From positions 1 through 16,648 of the forward strand of contig JAIRXI010000389.1 of the NCBI GenBank assembly GCA_031268395.1: DNA of 16,648 nt, given 5' to 3'. The translations under genes were made by a program, and so were the position numbers. Shown here piece by piece: positions 1-7,288 of the stretch. The notes under the pieces were generated by a model, which was not told the DNA's origin, searched no databases, and saw nothing but the letters and a program-made list of their open reading frames with translations. The stretch is from Tannerella sp. Lineage in GTDB: Bacteria; Bacteroidota; Bacteroidia; Bacteroidales; Tannerellaceae. Position 1 is the stretch's first letter. Each line of letters starts with the position of its first letter.

Positions 1-47
1 TTCTCCCATATAGTAGCCTTTTTGTGTCAACTAACTACTATCGTGTG

Positions 48-81
48 AAAGGTGGAATCGAAAAATTCCACCTTTTTTTTT
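48..81 (+). terminator. Rho-independent terminator of an upstream gene outside the window
   Basis: A perfect 11-bp stem (AAAGGTGGAAT at 48-58 pairing with ATTCCACCTTT at 65-75) with a six-base loop is followed by an unbroken T run to position 81. This is a textbook intrinsic terminator for transcription entering from the left. It separates whatever lies upstream from ilvC, which has its own promoter about 90 bp further on. No coding end can be recognised in bases 1-47. Confidence 0.85.
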
Positions 82-167
82 GTTTCCGGTGGATATCCCT
101 GTTTTCGCCGCCGCTTTTGAAAATCAAAATAAATCCGGGCCGTCTTTTTTTATGTAAATATTTCATC

Positions 168-175
168 TAACTTTG
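168..175 (+). promoter_or_regulatory. Bacteroidota-type -7 promoter element for ilvC
   Basis: TAACTTTG matches the TAnnTTTG -7 consensus of the Bacteroidota primary sigma factor. It lies 26 bp before the ilvC start codon, leaving a short leader. The T-rich stretch at 144-150 sits where the -33 element would be, but no clean TTTG is present there. The position directly after an upstream terminator supports it. Confidence 0.6.
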
Positions 176-201
176 TCGCGTTAAAAACAAGCAGAAAAAA
201 C

Positions 202-1248
202 ATGGCAGTAATGAATTTTGGCGGAGTGGACGAAAACGTAGTCACCCGCGACGAGTTTCCTTTGGAAAAAGCAAGGGAAGTGTTGAAAAATGAAACGGTA
301 GCCGTAATCGGCTATGGAGTACAAGGCCCGGGCCAGAGCATGAATTTGCGTGACAATGGCTTCCGCGTGATTGTCGGTCAGCGGAAAGGCGGCAAGACAT
401 GGGAGAAAGCCGTTACCGACGGCTGGGTGCCGGGCGAGACGCTGTTCGAAATCGAAGAGGCTTGTCAACGGGCCACCGTTATCCAGTATCTGTTGTCGGA
501 TGCCGCCCAGATCGAAGTCTGGCCGCGTATCAAACCGCATCTGACAGCAGGCAAGGCACTCTATTTCTCACACGGTTTTGGAATCACGTACAAGGAACGT
601 ACCGGCATTGTTCCGCCGGACGGTATCGACGTGATTCTGGTAGCGCCGAAAGGTTCGGGCACGTCGTTGCGCCGGATGTTTCTGCAGGGCCGCGGTTTAA
701 ATTCGTCCTACGCCATCTTCCAGGATGCAACGGGACATGCGAAAGAACGCGTGATTGCGCTGGGGATCGGCGTCGGTTCGGGATATTTGTTTGAGACGAC
801 GTTCAGGAAAGAAGTATATTCCGACTTGACCGGCGAACGCGGGACATTGATGGGCGCCATCCAGGGACTGCTGCTGGCGCAGTACGAAGTGTTGCGCGAA
901 AACGGGCACAGTCCCTCGGAAGCGTTCAACGAAACGGTGGAAGAATTGACGCAATCGCTGATGCCGCTGTTTGCCGAGAACGGAATGGACTGGATGTACG
1001 CCAATTGCTCCACGACAGCGCAACGCGGTGCACTGGACTGGATGGGGCCATTCCATGACACGACGAAACCCGTCTTTGAAAAGCTGTACCGGGAGGTGGC
1101 TTGCGGCAACGAGGCGCAACGTTCCATCGACACCAATGGCAAACCCGACTATCGCGAAGGCCTGGAAAAAGAACTGAAAGCACTCCGGGAAAGCGAGATG
1201 TGGCGTGCAGGCGCGGTCGTTCGACGGCTGAGGCCGGAGAATTATTGA
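202..1248 (+). CDS. ilvC: Ketol-acid reductoisomerase (NADP-dependent), class I
   Basis: Second common enzyme of valine, leucine and isoleucine synthesis: Mg-dependent isomerisation and NADPH reduction of 2-acetolactate or 2-aceto-2-hydroxybutyrate in the cytoplasm. The 348-residue product matches Bacteroidota IlvC end to end. Visible are the Rossmann loop GYGVQG (37-42), the cofactor-phosphate loop GQRKGGK (59-65), VAPKGSG (147-153) with the active-site lysine, and SDLTGERG (207-214), whose Asp208 and Glu212 are the expected metal ligands. The C-terminal helical domain contains ETVEELTQSLMP (244-255). ATG 202 gives the usual family N-terminus. It has its own promoter, an upstream terminator and a long gene-free downstream region, so it appears monocistronic; no other ilv or leu gene is in the window. 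Family assignment is very secure. Confidence 0.98.
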   Translation: MAVMNFGGVDENVVTRDEFPLEKAREVLKNETVAVIGYGVQGPGQSMNLRDNGFRVIVGQRKGGKTWEKAVTDGWVPGETLFEIEEACQRATVIQYLLSDAAQIEVWPRIKPHLTAGKALYFSHGFGITYKERTGIVPPDGIDVILVAPKGSGTSLRRMFLQGRGLNSSYAIFQDATGHAKERVIALGIGVGSGYLFETTFRKEVYSDLTGERGTLMGAIQGLLLAQYEVLRENGHSPSEAFNETVEELTQSLMPLFAENGMDWMYANCSTTAQRGALDWMGPFHDTTKPVFEKLYREVACGNEAQRSIDTNGKPDYREGLEKELKALRESEMWRAGAVVRRLRPENY

Positions 1249-1284
1249 GCGAGCGTCGAAATCCCGGCTGAGACTGGGGACTAA

Positions 1285-1440
1285 GGAGCTGTCTGAAAAT
1301 AAACGTCACATTTACCGTTCTGTTTTTTACCGTACTTCAGCCCGAAAATGCTTACATACCCCGGTATGCGCACATTTTTCGGGCTTCGTCCCGCAAAAAC
1401 ATCTCCGATAAATGTGTGACGTTTATTTCCAGACAGCTCC
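1285..1440. mobile_element. MITE-like element with ~30-bp terminal inverted repeats and TAA duplication
   Basis: The left arm 1285-1314 begins GGAGCTGTCTGAAAATAAAC. The right arm 1409-1440 is its near-perfect reverse complement, differing by one substitution and a 2-bp insertion. TAA lies immediately outside both ends (1282-1284 and 1441-1443), consistent with a 3-bp target-site duplication. Inside is a second imperfect palindrome, 1340-1384, with outer arms GCCCGAAAATG and CATTTTTCGGGC. There is no ORF, so it would be a non-autonomous element. Ends of this style with TNA duplications occur in IS5-family elements, but the parent is inferred, not identified. In RNA it would fold into a long double hairpin and could end ilvC transcripts. 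Confidence 0.7.
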
Positions 1441-1511
1441 TAAGCAGGACAGGAACAGTGGCGACAGTCCGGAAACCGGTTGTGCCTGCAGCGAGTAAGC
1501 GCACATGAACT

Positions 1512-1576
1512 GTGCCATTTTGTCCTTATTTTTGACTAAACAGTATTTTTAGCCGGTTTTATAGTGCCAATTTGTC
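1512..1576 (+). promoter_or_regulatory. Two 13-bp direct repeats 52 bp apart, candidate activator sites
   Basis: GTGCCATTTTGTC (1512-1524) and GTGCCAATTTGTC (1564-1576) differ at one base. Their start-to-start distance is 52 bp, close to five helical turns, so a bound protein would face the same side of the DNA. They lie upstream of the candidate sigma-54 promoter at 1601-1615, where enhancer-binding activators normally sit. The repeat is seen directly; the function is inferred. Confidence 0.4.
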
Positions 1577-1600
1577 TTGAAATAATCCGGAATGGGTGTT

Positions 1601-1615
1601 TGGCCTCCTTTTTGC
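1601..1615 (+). promoter_or_regulatory. Candidate sigma-54 (-24/-12) promoter for hsp20
   Basis: TGGCCTCCTTTTTGC has the invariant GG (1602-1603) and GC (1614-1615) separated by exactly 10 bases, plus TGGC and TTTGC halves as in sigma-54 promoters. The intervening CCTCC departs from the consensus. Transcription would begin near 1627, about 70 bases before the start codon. No TAnnTTTG element is evident just upstream of hsp20, which makes an alternative sigma factor plausible. Confidence 0.4.
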
Positions 1616-1681
1616 GGTGTGTACAGATGAACCGGGAAATAGTTTCCGGGGAACAGTAAAACAAATATGATTAACAAAAAT

Positions 1682-1687
1682 AGGAGG
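1682..1687 (+). promoter_or_regulatory. Strong Shine-Dalgarno of hsp20
   Basis: AGGAGG lies 8 bases before ATG 1696 and fixes that start over the next ATG at 1699. A perfect Shine-Dalgarno is uncommon in Bacteroidota, whose genes mostly lack one, and none of the other genes in this window shows an equivalent. Confidence 0.75.
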
Positions 1688-1695
1688 ATAAAACA

Positions 1696-2121
1696 ATGAT
1701 GCCAACAAAAAGAACGAACTGGTTACCGGGTATTTTCAACGATTTCTTCGGTAATGAGTGGGTAGAGCGGCCGAGCGTAGCATCTCCCTCGGTCAACATT
1801 ATTGAGAACGAAAAGGAGTATAAAGTCGAAATCGCCGCACCCGGGCTGACGAAAAAAGATTTTCGTATCGACGTGCACGACGACAACCGCCTGATTGTCT
1901 CAGTGGAAAAGAAGTCGGAGACCCGAGATGAGGACAAGGGAAACAAATACCTTCGTCGGGAATTTACATTCAGCAGTTTCCGCCAGAGCATGATTCTGCC
2001 CGATAACGTGGACAAGGATCAAATCAGGGCAAAAGTGGAAGACGGCGTATTGCATATCGAAATCCCTAAAATCCTGAAAGAAGAAAAAGCTCAGGCTGTA
2101 AAGCAGATAGAGATACAGTAA
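1696..2121 (+). CDS. Small heat-shock protein, Hsp20/alpha-crystallin family
   Basis: ATP-independent cytoplasmic holdase that binds unfolding proteins as an oligomer. The product has 141 residues, usual for bacterial Hsp20. It has a short N-terminal arm with aromatic residues (WLPGIFNDFFGN, 9-20), an alpha-crystallin domain from about 31 to 125, and the family signature AKVEDGVLHIEIPK (112-125) containing the A-x-x-x-x-G-V-L motif. A short charged tail follows; the I-x-I-type end is represented by QIEIQ. The start is chosen from the AGGAGG at 1682. It stands alone, with a terminator after it and a possible sigma-54 promoter before it, which fits stress-inducible expression (inference). Confidence 0.96.
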   Translation: MMPTKRTNWLPGIFNDFFGNEWVERPSVASPSVNIIENEKEYKVEIAAPGLTKKDFRIDVHDDNRLIVSVEKKSETRDEDKGNKYLRREFTFSSFRQSMILPDNVDKDQIRAKVEDGVLHIEIPKILKEEKAQAVKQIEIQ

Positions 2122-2156
2122 TTTTTCAGCATCTCATCCGGGATTGTATGTGACAG

Positions 2157-2199
2157 GCCCGCAGCAAGCATAAAGCTCCGCTGCGGGCTTGTTGTTTGT
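2157..2199 (+). terminator. Rho-independent terminator of hsp20
   Basis: GCCCGCAGC (2157-2165) pairs perfectly with GCTGCGGGC (2180-2188) over a 14-base loop, followed by a T-rich TTGTTGTTTG. It begins 35 bases after the hsp20 stop codon. Confidence 0.75.
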
Positions 2200-2541
2200 C
2201 CGGGATGCCTCCGCCGGATGCGGAAGAAGCCCAACATGTCCATATAACAGCCGGAGCGCCGATAAAACCATGTGTTCATGGAACGAAGCGCTTTATGACA
2301 GCCATACGGCAAACTTTCGTTTCAGACAGACCACCTCATTTCCACCTCCTTTTGATAACAAAACAACCTCAGTAGCAGATGAGATATACGGGCGGACCTT
2401 ATTACCTCCTTATCCCCGGTTACGGTGAAAGGCAAGTACCTGTTGGCGAAAGGTAAACCTGTTTTTTCAAAAAGAACAGCCGTACCGGATAGATACTGAG
2501 CATGGTATAAAAGAGCTGGAAACTTGCATGATTGACGGTTC
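2200..2541. other. Gene-free region between hsp20 and the minus-strand operon
   Basis: No convincing gene on either strand: the open frames here have no recognisable composition or start. On the minus strand there are two perfect AGGAGGT motifs, one within 2341-2352 and one within 2404-2413. The first precedes an ATG that opens only a five-codon frame. Read on the plus strand, the same places resemble the 3' end of 16S rRNA (ACCTCCTT). No clear terminator for the minus-strand operon ending at 2542 was found. Possibly a decayed gene or an untranslated tail. Confidence 0.4.
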
Positions 2542-3369
2542 TCAATCCGTATGGCAGGTGCGGTAGATCCGGTCGCAGGTTCCGTTTTCGCGGAGCACGC
2601 GAAACCAGTGGTTGAGGCTGTCGAGCAGGACGGGGGAAGTTTTGCGCACCGCCCACGACTGGAACTGTGTGAAACCGATATCGGTGAGGATATCAATTTC
2701 GGGAAACTGCTTCTGTGCCGCACGGGCTTGCTGACGGTCGCAGACGGCGTAGTCAATATCGCCTTTGGCTACCATGATGATCAACTGTTCGGCTGCATAA
2801 AGCGGATCTTCGACGATGCGGATCGTGTCGCCGATTTCGTGCTGCAGGTTGCGCAGGCGCAACAGCACCGGCGAGTTTTCAGGCACATGAAGAGTCTTCC
2901 CGGCCAGCGCCAGCTGGTTGCGCACGGGTTCGACGCCGTTGTTTGCGGCGGCATTCCGCTGGACGAGCACCTGCCTGTCGAGCACAATCGGATCGGTGAA
3001 CAGGCAGGATTCTTTCAACTCGCCGGTCGTGGGAATGTTTTGGGCAATAATGTCGTAATCCTGGCCGAACAGGCCTTCAAAACTCTTTTCAAGGCTCATC
3101 TCAGGATACAGTCGCACTTCTATCCCGGCAAGCTGTGCAATGGCCCGGCACAGTTCATACTGAAAGCCCCCGGTCGAGTCTCCCGCAAGATAAAGGCCCG
3201 ACGGACCGTATGCCGTCACGATGCGCAGCACTCCTTCGCGGCGGATGTCGTCGCAGTCGCGTGGCGGGAGCGGGTGCGACACGACGTAAAACAGCACGCC
3301 CATTGTCCCGGCGGCCAGTGCAAGAAGGGTCAGGTAGAGGACAAACAGTTTTCTTGAAAGCATGGCCAT
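2542..3369 (-). CDS. Membrane-anchored family 3 extracellular solute-binding protein (SBP_bac_3-like)
   Basis: Periplasmic-facing binding protein of the amino-acid/MltF N-terminal type; ligand unknown. From the ATG at 3369 it has 275 residues. A hydrophobic segment at about 8-30 looks like an uncleaved signal anchor; there is no lipobox. The two-lobed domain follows: VLRIVTAYG (47-55), GGFQYELCRAIAQLAG (67-82), YDIIAQNIPTT (105-115), AGKTLHVPENSP (156-167) and IDYAVCDRQQA (205-215). No lytic transglycosylase domain follows, so it is not a full MltF, and no ABC permease or ATPase gene is nearby. It is the last gene of the slyD-aroC-porin operon, starting 9 bases after the porin stop. A TTG two codons upstream (3375) and an ATG at 3363 are alternative starts. 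Confidence 0.85.
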   Translation of the reverse strand: MAMLSRKLFVLYLTLLALAAGTMGVLFYVVSHPLPPRDCDDIRREGVLRIVTAYGPSGLYLAGDSTGGFQYELCRAIAQLAGIEVRLYPEMSLEKSFEGLFGQDYDIIAQNIPTTGELKESCLFTDPIVLDRQVLVQRNAAANNGVEPVRNQLALAGKTLHVPENSPVLLRLRNLQHEIGDTIRIVEDPLYAAEQLIIMVAKGDIDYAVCDRQQARAAQKQFPEIDILTDIGFTQFQSWAVRKTSPVLLDSLNHWFRVLRENGTCDRIYRTCHTD

Positions 3370-3378
3370 TCGCAACAG

Positions 3379-5529
3379 TTAATTGTTGAACGTGACGGCC
3401 AGCCCGATCTTGACAACCATCGGATTCAACGGGTAATGCGGCATGGAGAAATACTGCGGATGATTGATCACCAGGCTCCCCAGATTATAGCCCGTGACGA
3501 AGAAACAGGTCTGCTTGAGGTGGAAATTGGCGTAAGCGTTAAGCAGGGGATAGCCGCCCATTACCATCTGATCCTGGAGCTGAAACTGCTGGGTGGCCGG
3601 TTCGTAGCGGGGGACGTGGTAGGAGGTGTAGTAATGCACGTCTGCCCCGAGCTGCACGCTCAATACCTTGACCAGCCGGAAGGCCACATACATGTTGGAC
3701 CAGGCGCTCAACTGCGGCAGGGGCAACACCCGGTCGTTGCTGCTCAGCTGGTATGCCAGTTCGTTTTCCCATCCGAATCCCCTGTAACGGAAATCCTGAT
3801 TCAGGCGTCCGGTGACGACCTGCAGGTTGGCGCCATACTGTTCCGGCACGCCGTCCGTATTGAAAAACACGTGGTTCTGGATGCTCTCCACCCCGACAGA
3901 AAGCCGGGTATGCGTCTGTTGCCAGGCCACCTGGCCTTCGGCATATACGCGCTGGATATTATTCAGGTCCGCGTCCCACCGGAAATAACGGCCGTGGTAA
4001 TGACGCCAGTAGAAAGCCGGCCGCAGGTTTTTGACATATCCCCGGACCTGAACGGAGGCTTCTTTTCCGAACAGGCGGAAGCGCGTCCCGGCGTCGCCTT
4101 CGATGCGAAATTCGCCCAGATCGTCTCCCAGCACGCACAGTTCGCCCCGCGCCCGGTATGTCAGAAGGCTTCCCCGGCGTTTGGACAGTTCGGCGCCGAC
4201 AAAGGTGGCAAACTCTTCGTACTTCATTTTTCCAAGCAGCGAATCGCCGGGCAGAAAAAACTTTCGCTGTTCAAAAGAGGCAAAAGCCGTCAGTCCGAAC
4301 TTCGCCCAGTCCTGGAAACCCTCGCGAAGGGCAAGCGCCACGGTATTGTTCAGCCGCCACATCGACGTATAGTCGTTCAGCAGCGAATCCGCCTTTCCGA
4401 AGCGGTTGGCGTAACACGTGTCGACGATGTGGCCGCGGTCGGTCGAGACAAACCGCCGGCTGTGATTTTCGTATTCAATGGTATGAATCACGCTCGAAAC
4501 GGGCACAAAGACTTCATTGGCATGGAGGTCTTCCTGATTCTCCTCCACATCGGCCGGAGGAGGCGGCGGCGCGATGTCCGGGTTGCCGGCATTTTCCTTT
4601 TCAGCTTCCTTCGCAGCCCGGGCCTCCTGTTCTTCTTTTTCCTGTTCCTTCCGCCGCTTCTTTTCCTGTTCCCTTTCGGTCAGTTCGCGATAGAAGCCGA
4701 GGTTGTAGCGGTGCGAGAGGAAAAAACTCTGCCCCCGTATCCGGTTCCACACACTGGAGAAACGGGTGGGGAATGACTGGGTATCCACCTTCCGGCGTCC
4801 ATTCGCAAATTCGTCGGGATGTGTAATGTAGCGGTCGTTCGTCAGACCGCCGTTTTCGCTGTTGACCATATTGAAGTTGCGGACATGGGCGCTGGCTTCG
4901 TAACGGTCGGAACGGTAGCTTCCGAAAAAGCGGTAATTGATCATCTTGTTGCCGTTCGACTGGTAATGTCCGCGGCTGTACACATAGTCAAAATCGCCTC
5001 CTGCATTGATTTTCCTGCCGAAGTTGCTCGTCAGGAATATCTTCAGCTGTTCTTCGCGGTAGGTCGACCCTCCGGCACGTGTATACAGGACATTGCTGTA
5101 GGGCACTTTCGTGTCATAAAAACAGCCGTTCCGGGGCGTGATAACATAGCGGTCGTAGTTATCGGCAAAGATAAAATCGCGTTCTCCTTCGTTCCGTTCG
5201 GCGAAGATGCGGCTTTGCGACGGTGCGGCGATATTGCCCGTATGCGCCACGGCAATACCCTGTCCATCCGGAAGCGTACGATTGGCCATGTTCAGGTAGG
5301 ACGTATCCATGGGCGTCACATAGGGGTCGCCCAGTCCGGTCAGGCGATAGGCCGTAATCCGTTGCGTTGCCGTCGAATCGCCGGTCTCGGCCAGCGAATC
5401 GGGCAGCTGTGCAGCCGCATTCCTGGCGCTCAGCGAAAAACTGCCGCGTCCGCCCGCAGGACGGTTTTGCGCCGCAGGCCCCACGGAACAGACGACGATT
5501 GCATACAACACGATGTAGAAGCGCTTCAC
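3379..5529 (-). CDS. Putative porin, outer-membrane beta-barrel (Porin_10-like)
   Basis: Outer-membrane protein of the Bacteroidota putative porin family; transported solute unknown. The 716-residue product starts at GTG 5529, which places a signal peptide (about 1-20, ending VGPAA) at the N-terminus. Most of the protein is alternating aromatic and polar beta-strand sequence, for example FFGSYRSDRYEASAHVRNFN (201-220), as in a large barrel. A low-complexity insert at about 284-335 is rich in Glu, Lys and Arg (EREQEKKRRKEQEKEEQEAR), then has five prolines in a row and an acidic stretch; it is probably a loop or periplasmic turn. It lies 15 bp after aroC and 9 bp before the binding-protein gene, so it is cotranscribed. 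Family call is good; specificity cannot be read from sequence. Confidence 0.88.
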   Translation of the reverse strand: MKRFYIVLYAIVVCSVGPAAQNRPAGGRGSFSLSARNAAAQLPDSLAETGDSTATQRITAYRLTGLGDPYVTPMDTSYLNMANRTLPDGQGIAVAHTGNIAAPSQSRIFAERNEGERDFIFADNYDRYVITPRNGCFYDTKVPYSNVLYTRAGGSTYREEQLKIFLTSNFGRKINAGGDFDYVYSRGHYQSNGNKMINYRFFGSYRSDRYEASAHVRNFNMVNSENGGLTNDRYITHPDEFANGRRKVDTQSFPTRFSSVWNRIRGQSFFLSHRYNLGFYRELTEREQEKKRRKEQEKEEQEARAAKEAEKENAGNPDIAPPPPPADVEENQEDLHANEVFVPVSSVIHTIEYENHSRRFVSTDRGHIVDTCYANRFGKADSLLNDYTSMWRLNNTVALALREGFQDWAKFGLTAFASFEQRKFFLPGDSLLGKMKYEEFATFVGAELSKRRGSLLTYRARGELCVLGDDLGEFRIEGDAGTRFRLFGKEASVQVRGYVKNLRPAFYWRHYHGRYFRWDADLNNIQRVYAEGQVAWQQTHTRLSVGVESIQNHVFFNTDGVPEQYGANLQVVTGRLNQDFRYRGFGWENELAYQLSSNDRVLPLPQLSAWSNMYVAFRLVKVLSVQLGADVHYYTSYHVPRYEPATQQFQLQDQMVMGGYPLLNAYANFHLKQTCFFVTGYNLGSLVINHPQYFSMPHYPLNPMVVKIGLAVTFNN

Positions 5530-5544
5530 GAAAATGGGTAATAA

Positions 5545-6630
5545 TTAATGATTTTGCGTCCATTGCTGTCTGCCGGCCAGCAACAGGTAATCGAGCAGCG
5601 TCATGGCAGTCATAGCCTCGACGACAGGAACGGCGCGTGGCAAGACGCATGGGTCATGACGGCCGCGGGCTTTCAGAATGGCGTTGTGGCCGTCCCTGTC
5701 CACCGTTTCCTGTTCCATCAGCAGTGTCGGGACAGCCTTGAAGGCGACGCGGAAATAGATGTCTTCCCCGTTGGAAATACCACCCTGGATACCGCCGGAA
5801 AAGTTGGTGCGCGTGCGGATGGCTTTCCCGTCGTTGAAGAAACGGTCATTTTGTTCGGATCCCCGGTAGAGGGGAGCCTCGAATCCGATGCCGTAATCGA
5901 AGCCCTTGACGGCATGAATGCTCAGCATGGCGGCTCCCAGGGCCGCATGCAACTTGCCGAACACCGGTTCGCCCAGTCCGGCCGGCACGCCCTGCACAAC
6001 GCACGAGACGATGCCGCCCACCGTGTCGCCCGTCGCTCCGATTTCGCCGATCAGGGCTTCCATCTCTGCCGCTCTGATCGGATCGGGACAGCGCACCGCA
6101 TTCGTTTCCGTCAAGTCCAGGTCATAATCGCCGTAGCTTCCTTCCAGCCGGATATGAGCCACTTGTGAGGTGTATGCCCGGACGGTGATCCCGTGCTGAC
6201 GCAGGAGCAGTTTGGCGATGGCGCCGCCCACGCACCGGACAGCCGTCTCCCGGGCCGACGCGCGTCCGCCGCCGCGCGGGTCGCGGATGCCGTATTTGAA
6301 CTGATAGGTGTAATCGGCATGTGACGGACGGAAAAAATCTTTCATTGCATCATAGTCCTGCGGGCGGCTGTTTTCGTTGCGGATGAAAAATCCCATGGGT
6401 GCGCCTGTCGTGCGGCCTTCGTAGATGCCGGAGAGAAATTCCACCTCGTCCGGTTCCCTGCGCGGCGTCGTAATGGGGGATTGCCCGGGACGGCGACGGG
6501 CCAGTTCCTGCCGGACAAACGCCATGTCCACAATCAGTCCTGACGGGCAACCGTCGATCACGCCACCGATCCCTGTGCCGTGCGACTCGCCGAACGAAGT
6601 CAGTCGATAAATGTTTCCGAATGTATTCAC
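5545..6630 (-). CDS. aroC: Chorismate synthase
   Basis: Last step of the shikimate pathway: anti-1,4-elimination of phosphate from 5-enolpyruvylshikimate-3-phosphate to chorismate, needing reduced FMN, in the cytoplasm. The 361 residues match the family length. Signatures are [19 protein letters not shown] (13-31), the RRRPGQS loop (45-51), [17 protein letters not shown] (101-117) and [20 protein letters not shown] (121-140). The start is GTG at 6630, which gives the standard [18 protein letters not shown] beginning. It sits second in a minus-strand operon, 34 bp after slyD and 15 bp before the porin gene. No other aro gene is in the window. Confidence 0.98.
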   Translation of the reverse strand: MNTFGNIYRLTSFGESHGTGIGGVIDGCPSGLIVDMAFVRQELARRRPGQSPITTPRREPDEVEFLSGIYEGRTTGAPMGFFIRNENSRPQDYDAMKDFFRPSHADYTYQFKYGIRDPRGGGRASARETAVRCVGGAIAKLLLRQHGITVRAYTSQVAHIRLEGSYGDYDLDLTETNAVRCPDPIRAAEMEALIGEIGATGDTVGGIVSCVVQGVPAGLGEPVFGKLHAALGAAMLSIHAVKGFDYGIGFEAPLYRGSEQNDRFFNDGKAIRTRTNFSGGIQGGISNGEDIYFRVAFKAVPTLLMEQETVDRDGHNAILKARGRHDPCVLPRAVPVVEAMTAMTLLDYLLLAGRQQWTQNH

Positions 6631-6664
6631 GGGTTAGGCAGATTATGTTTCCGGAAAGCGCCGT

Positions 6665-7249
6665 TCAGCAGCCACAGCCACACTTTTGCTCGCTGCCGCA
6701 GCAACTGTCGTCGTTGCAGCAGTTGTCGTCGCAGTTGCAGTGACATCCGCATCCACCGTGCACAGAGGTCGACAGTTCGGCAATTTCCCCGGCCGTTGCT
6801 TCATGCACATCCAGCACTTTTCCGTCGAAATGAAGCGTTTCGCCAGCCAGCGGATGGTTGAAATCCATCAGTACCGTATCTCCTCTTACTTCCAGGACGG
6901 AACCGTTCAGTTGCTGTCCGTCGGCAGTCATCATCGGCACGGTATTCCCTTCGCTGATGAATGCGTCGTCGAACCGGCCGTCCACTTCAAAGACGTTCTT
7001 CGGCAGTTCGAGCAGGTTTCCTTCCTCGTATTCGCCATAGGCATTTTCGGGGGAAAGGGAGAACCGGAAGGTCTCACCCTTCGCCAGACCGCTCAACCGG
7101 CTTTCAAAGGCGGGCAACATGGCACCCAGTCCGTAAATAAACTTCAGGGGACGTTCCGCTGTCGCCTGTTCCATCAACTCGCGATCCTCGCCTTCCCCCA
7201 CGTTCAGGTCGTAAGAGACCGATACAAATTTGTTGGCTGTAATATTCAT
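6665..7249 (-). CDS. slyD: FKBP-type peptidyl-prolyl isomerase, SlyD-like, with Cys-rich tail
   Basis: Cytoplasmic prolyl isomerase and chaperone; in better-known members the tail binds nickel and other metals. From ATG 7249 the product has 194 residues. The FKBP core begins VSVSYDLNV and contains FIYGLGAMLPAFESRLSGL and the SPENAYGEY motif; the inserted chaperone flap domain follows, then the return strand with MDFNHPLAGETLHF. The tail (about 164-194) holds 11 cysteines but only two histidines, in CGCHC, NCC, SCC and CGCGC clusters, unlike the His-rich E. coli tail. A TTG four codons upstream (7261) is possible but ATG is preferred. First gene of the slyD-aroC-porin-binding-protein operon with a promoter at 7281-7288. 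Confidence 0.92.
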   Translation of the reverse strand: MNITANKFVSVSYDLNVGEGEDRELMEQATAERPLKFIYGLGAMLPAFESRLSGLAKGETFRFSLSPENAYGEYEEGNLLELPKNVFEVDGRFDDAFISEGNTVPMMTADGQQLNGSVLEVRGDTVLMDFNHPLAGETLHFDGKVLDVHEATAGEIAELSTSVHGGCGCHCNCDDNCCNDDSCCGSEQKCGCGC

Positions 7250-7280
7250 CCGATTCTGCAATATAATAATGATTCGTGTA

Positions 7281-7288
7281 CAAAGGTA
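7281..7288 (-). promoter_or_regulatory. -7 promoter element for the slyD operon
   Basis: On the minus strand this reads TACCTTTG, matching TAnnTTTG. It lies 31 bp before the slyD ATG at 7249. It should drive slyD, aroC, the porin and the binding protein, as intergenic gaps in that series are 9-34 bp and hold no terminator. No strict -33 element was found. Confidence 0.6.

Noticed and set aside
1285..1440. Simple rho-independent terminator for ilvC
   Set aside because: The TAA duplication, 30-bp arms and nested palindrome fit an inserted element better, although it may also stop transcription.
2551..3357. 268-codon plus-strand frame opposite the solute-binding protein
   Set aside because: Antisense shadow; the minus frame has the full binding-protein motif order.
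3370..3375. TTG start for the solute-binding protein
   Set aside because: An ATG two codons later gives the same anchor segment and is preferred; TTG cannot be excluded.
3436..4776. 446-codon plus-strand frame opposite the porin
   Set aside because: Low-complexity Phe/Leu/Arg run is the complement of the porin's Glu/Lys insert; no domain.
7250..7261. TTG start for SlyD adding four residues
   Set aside because: ATG at 7249 gives the normal FKBP N-terminus and sits well behind the -7 element.
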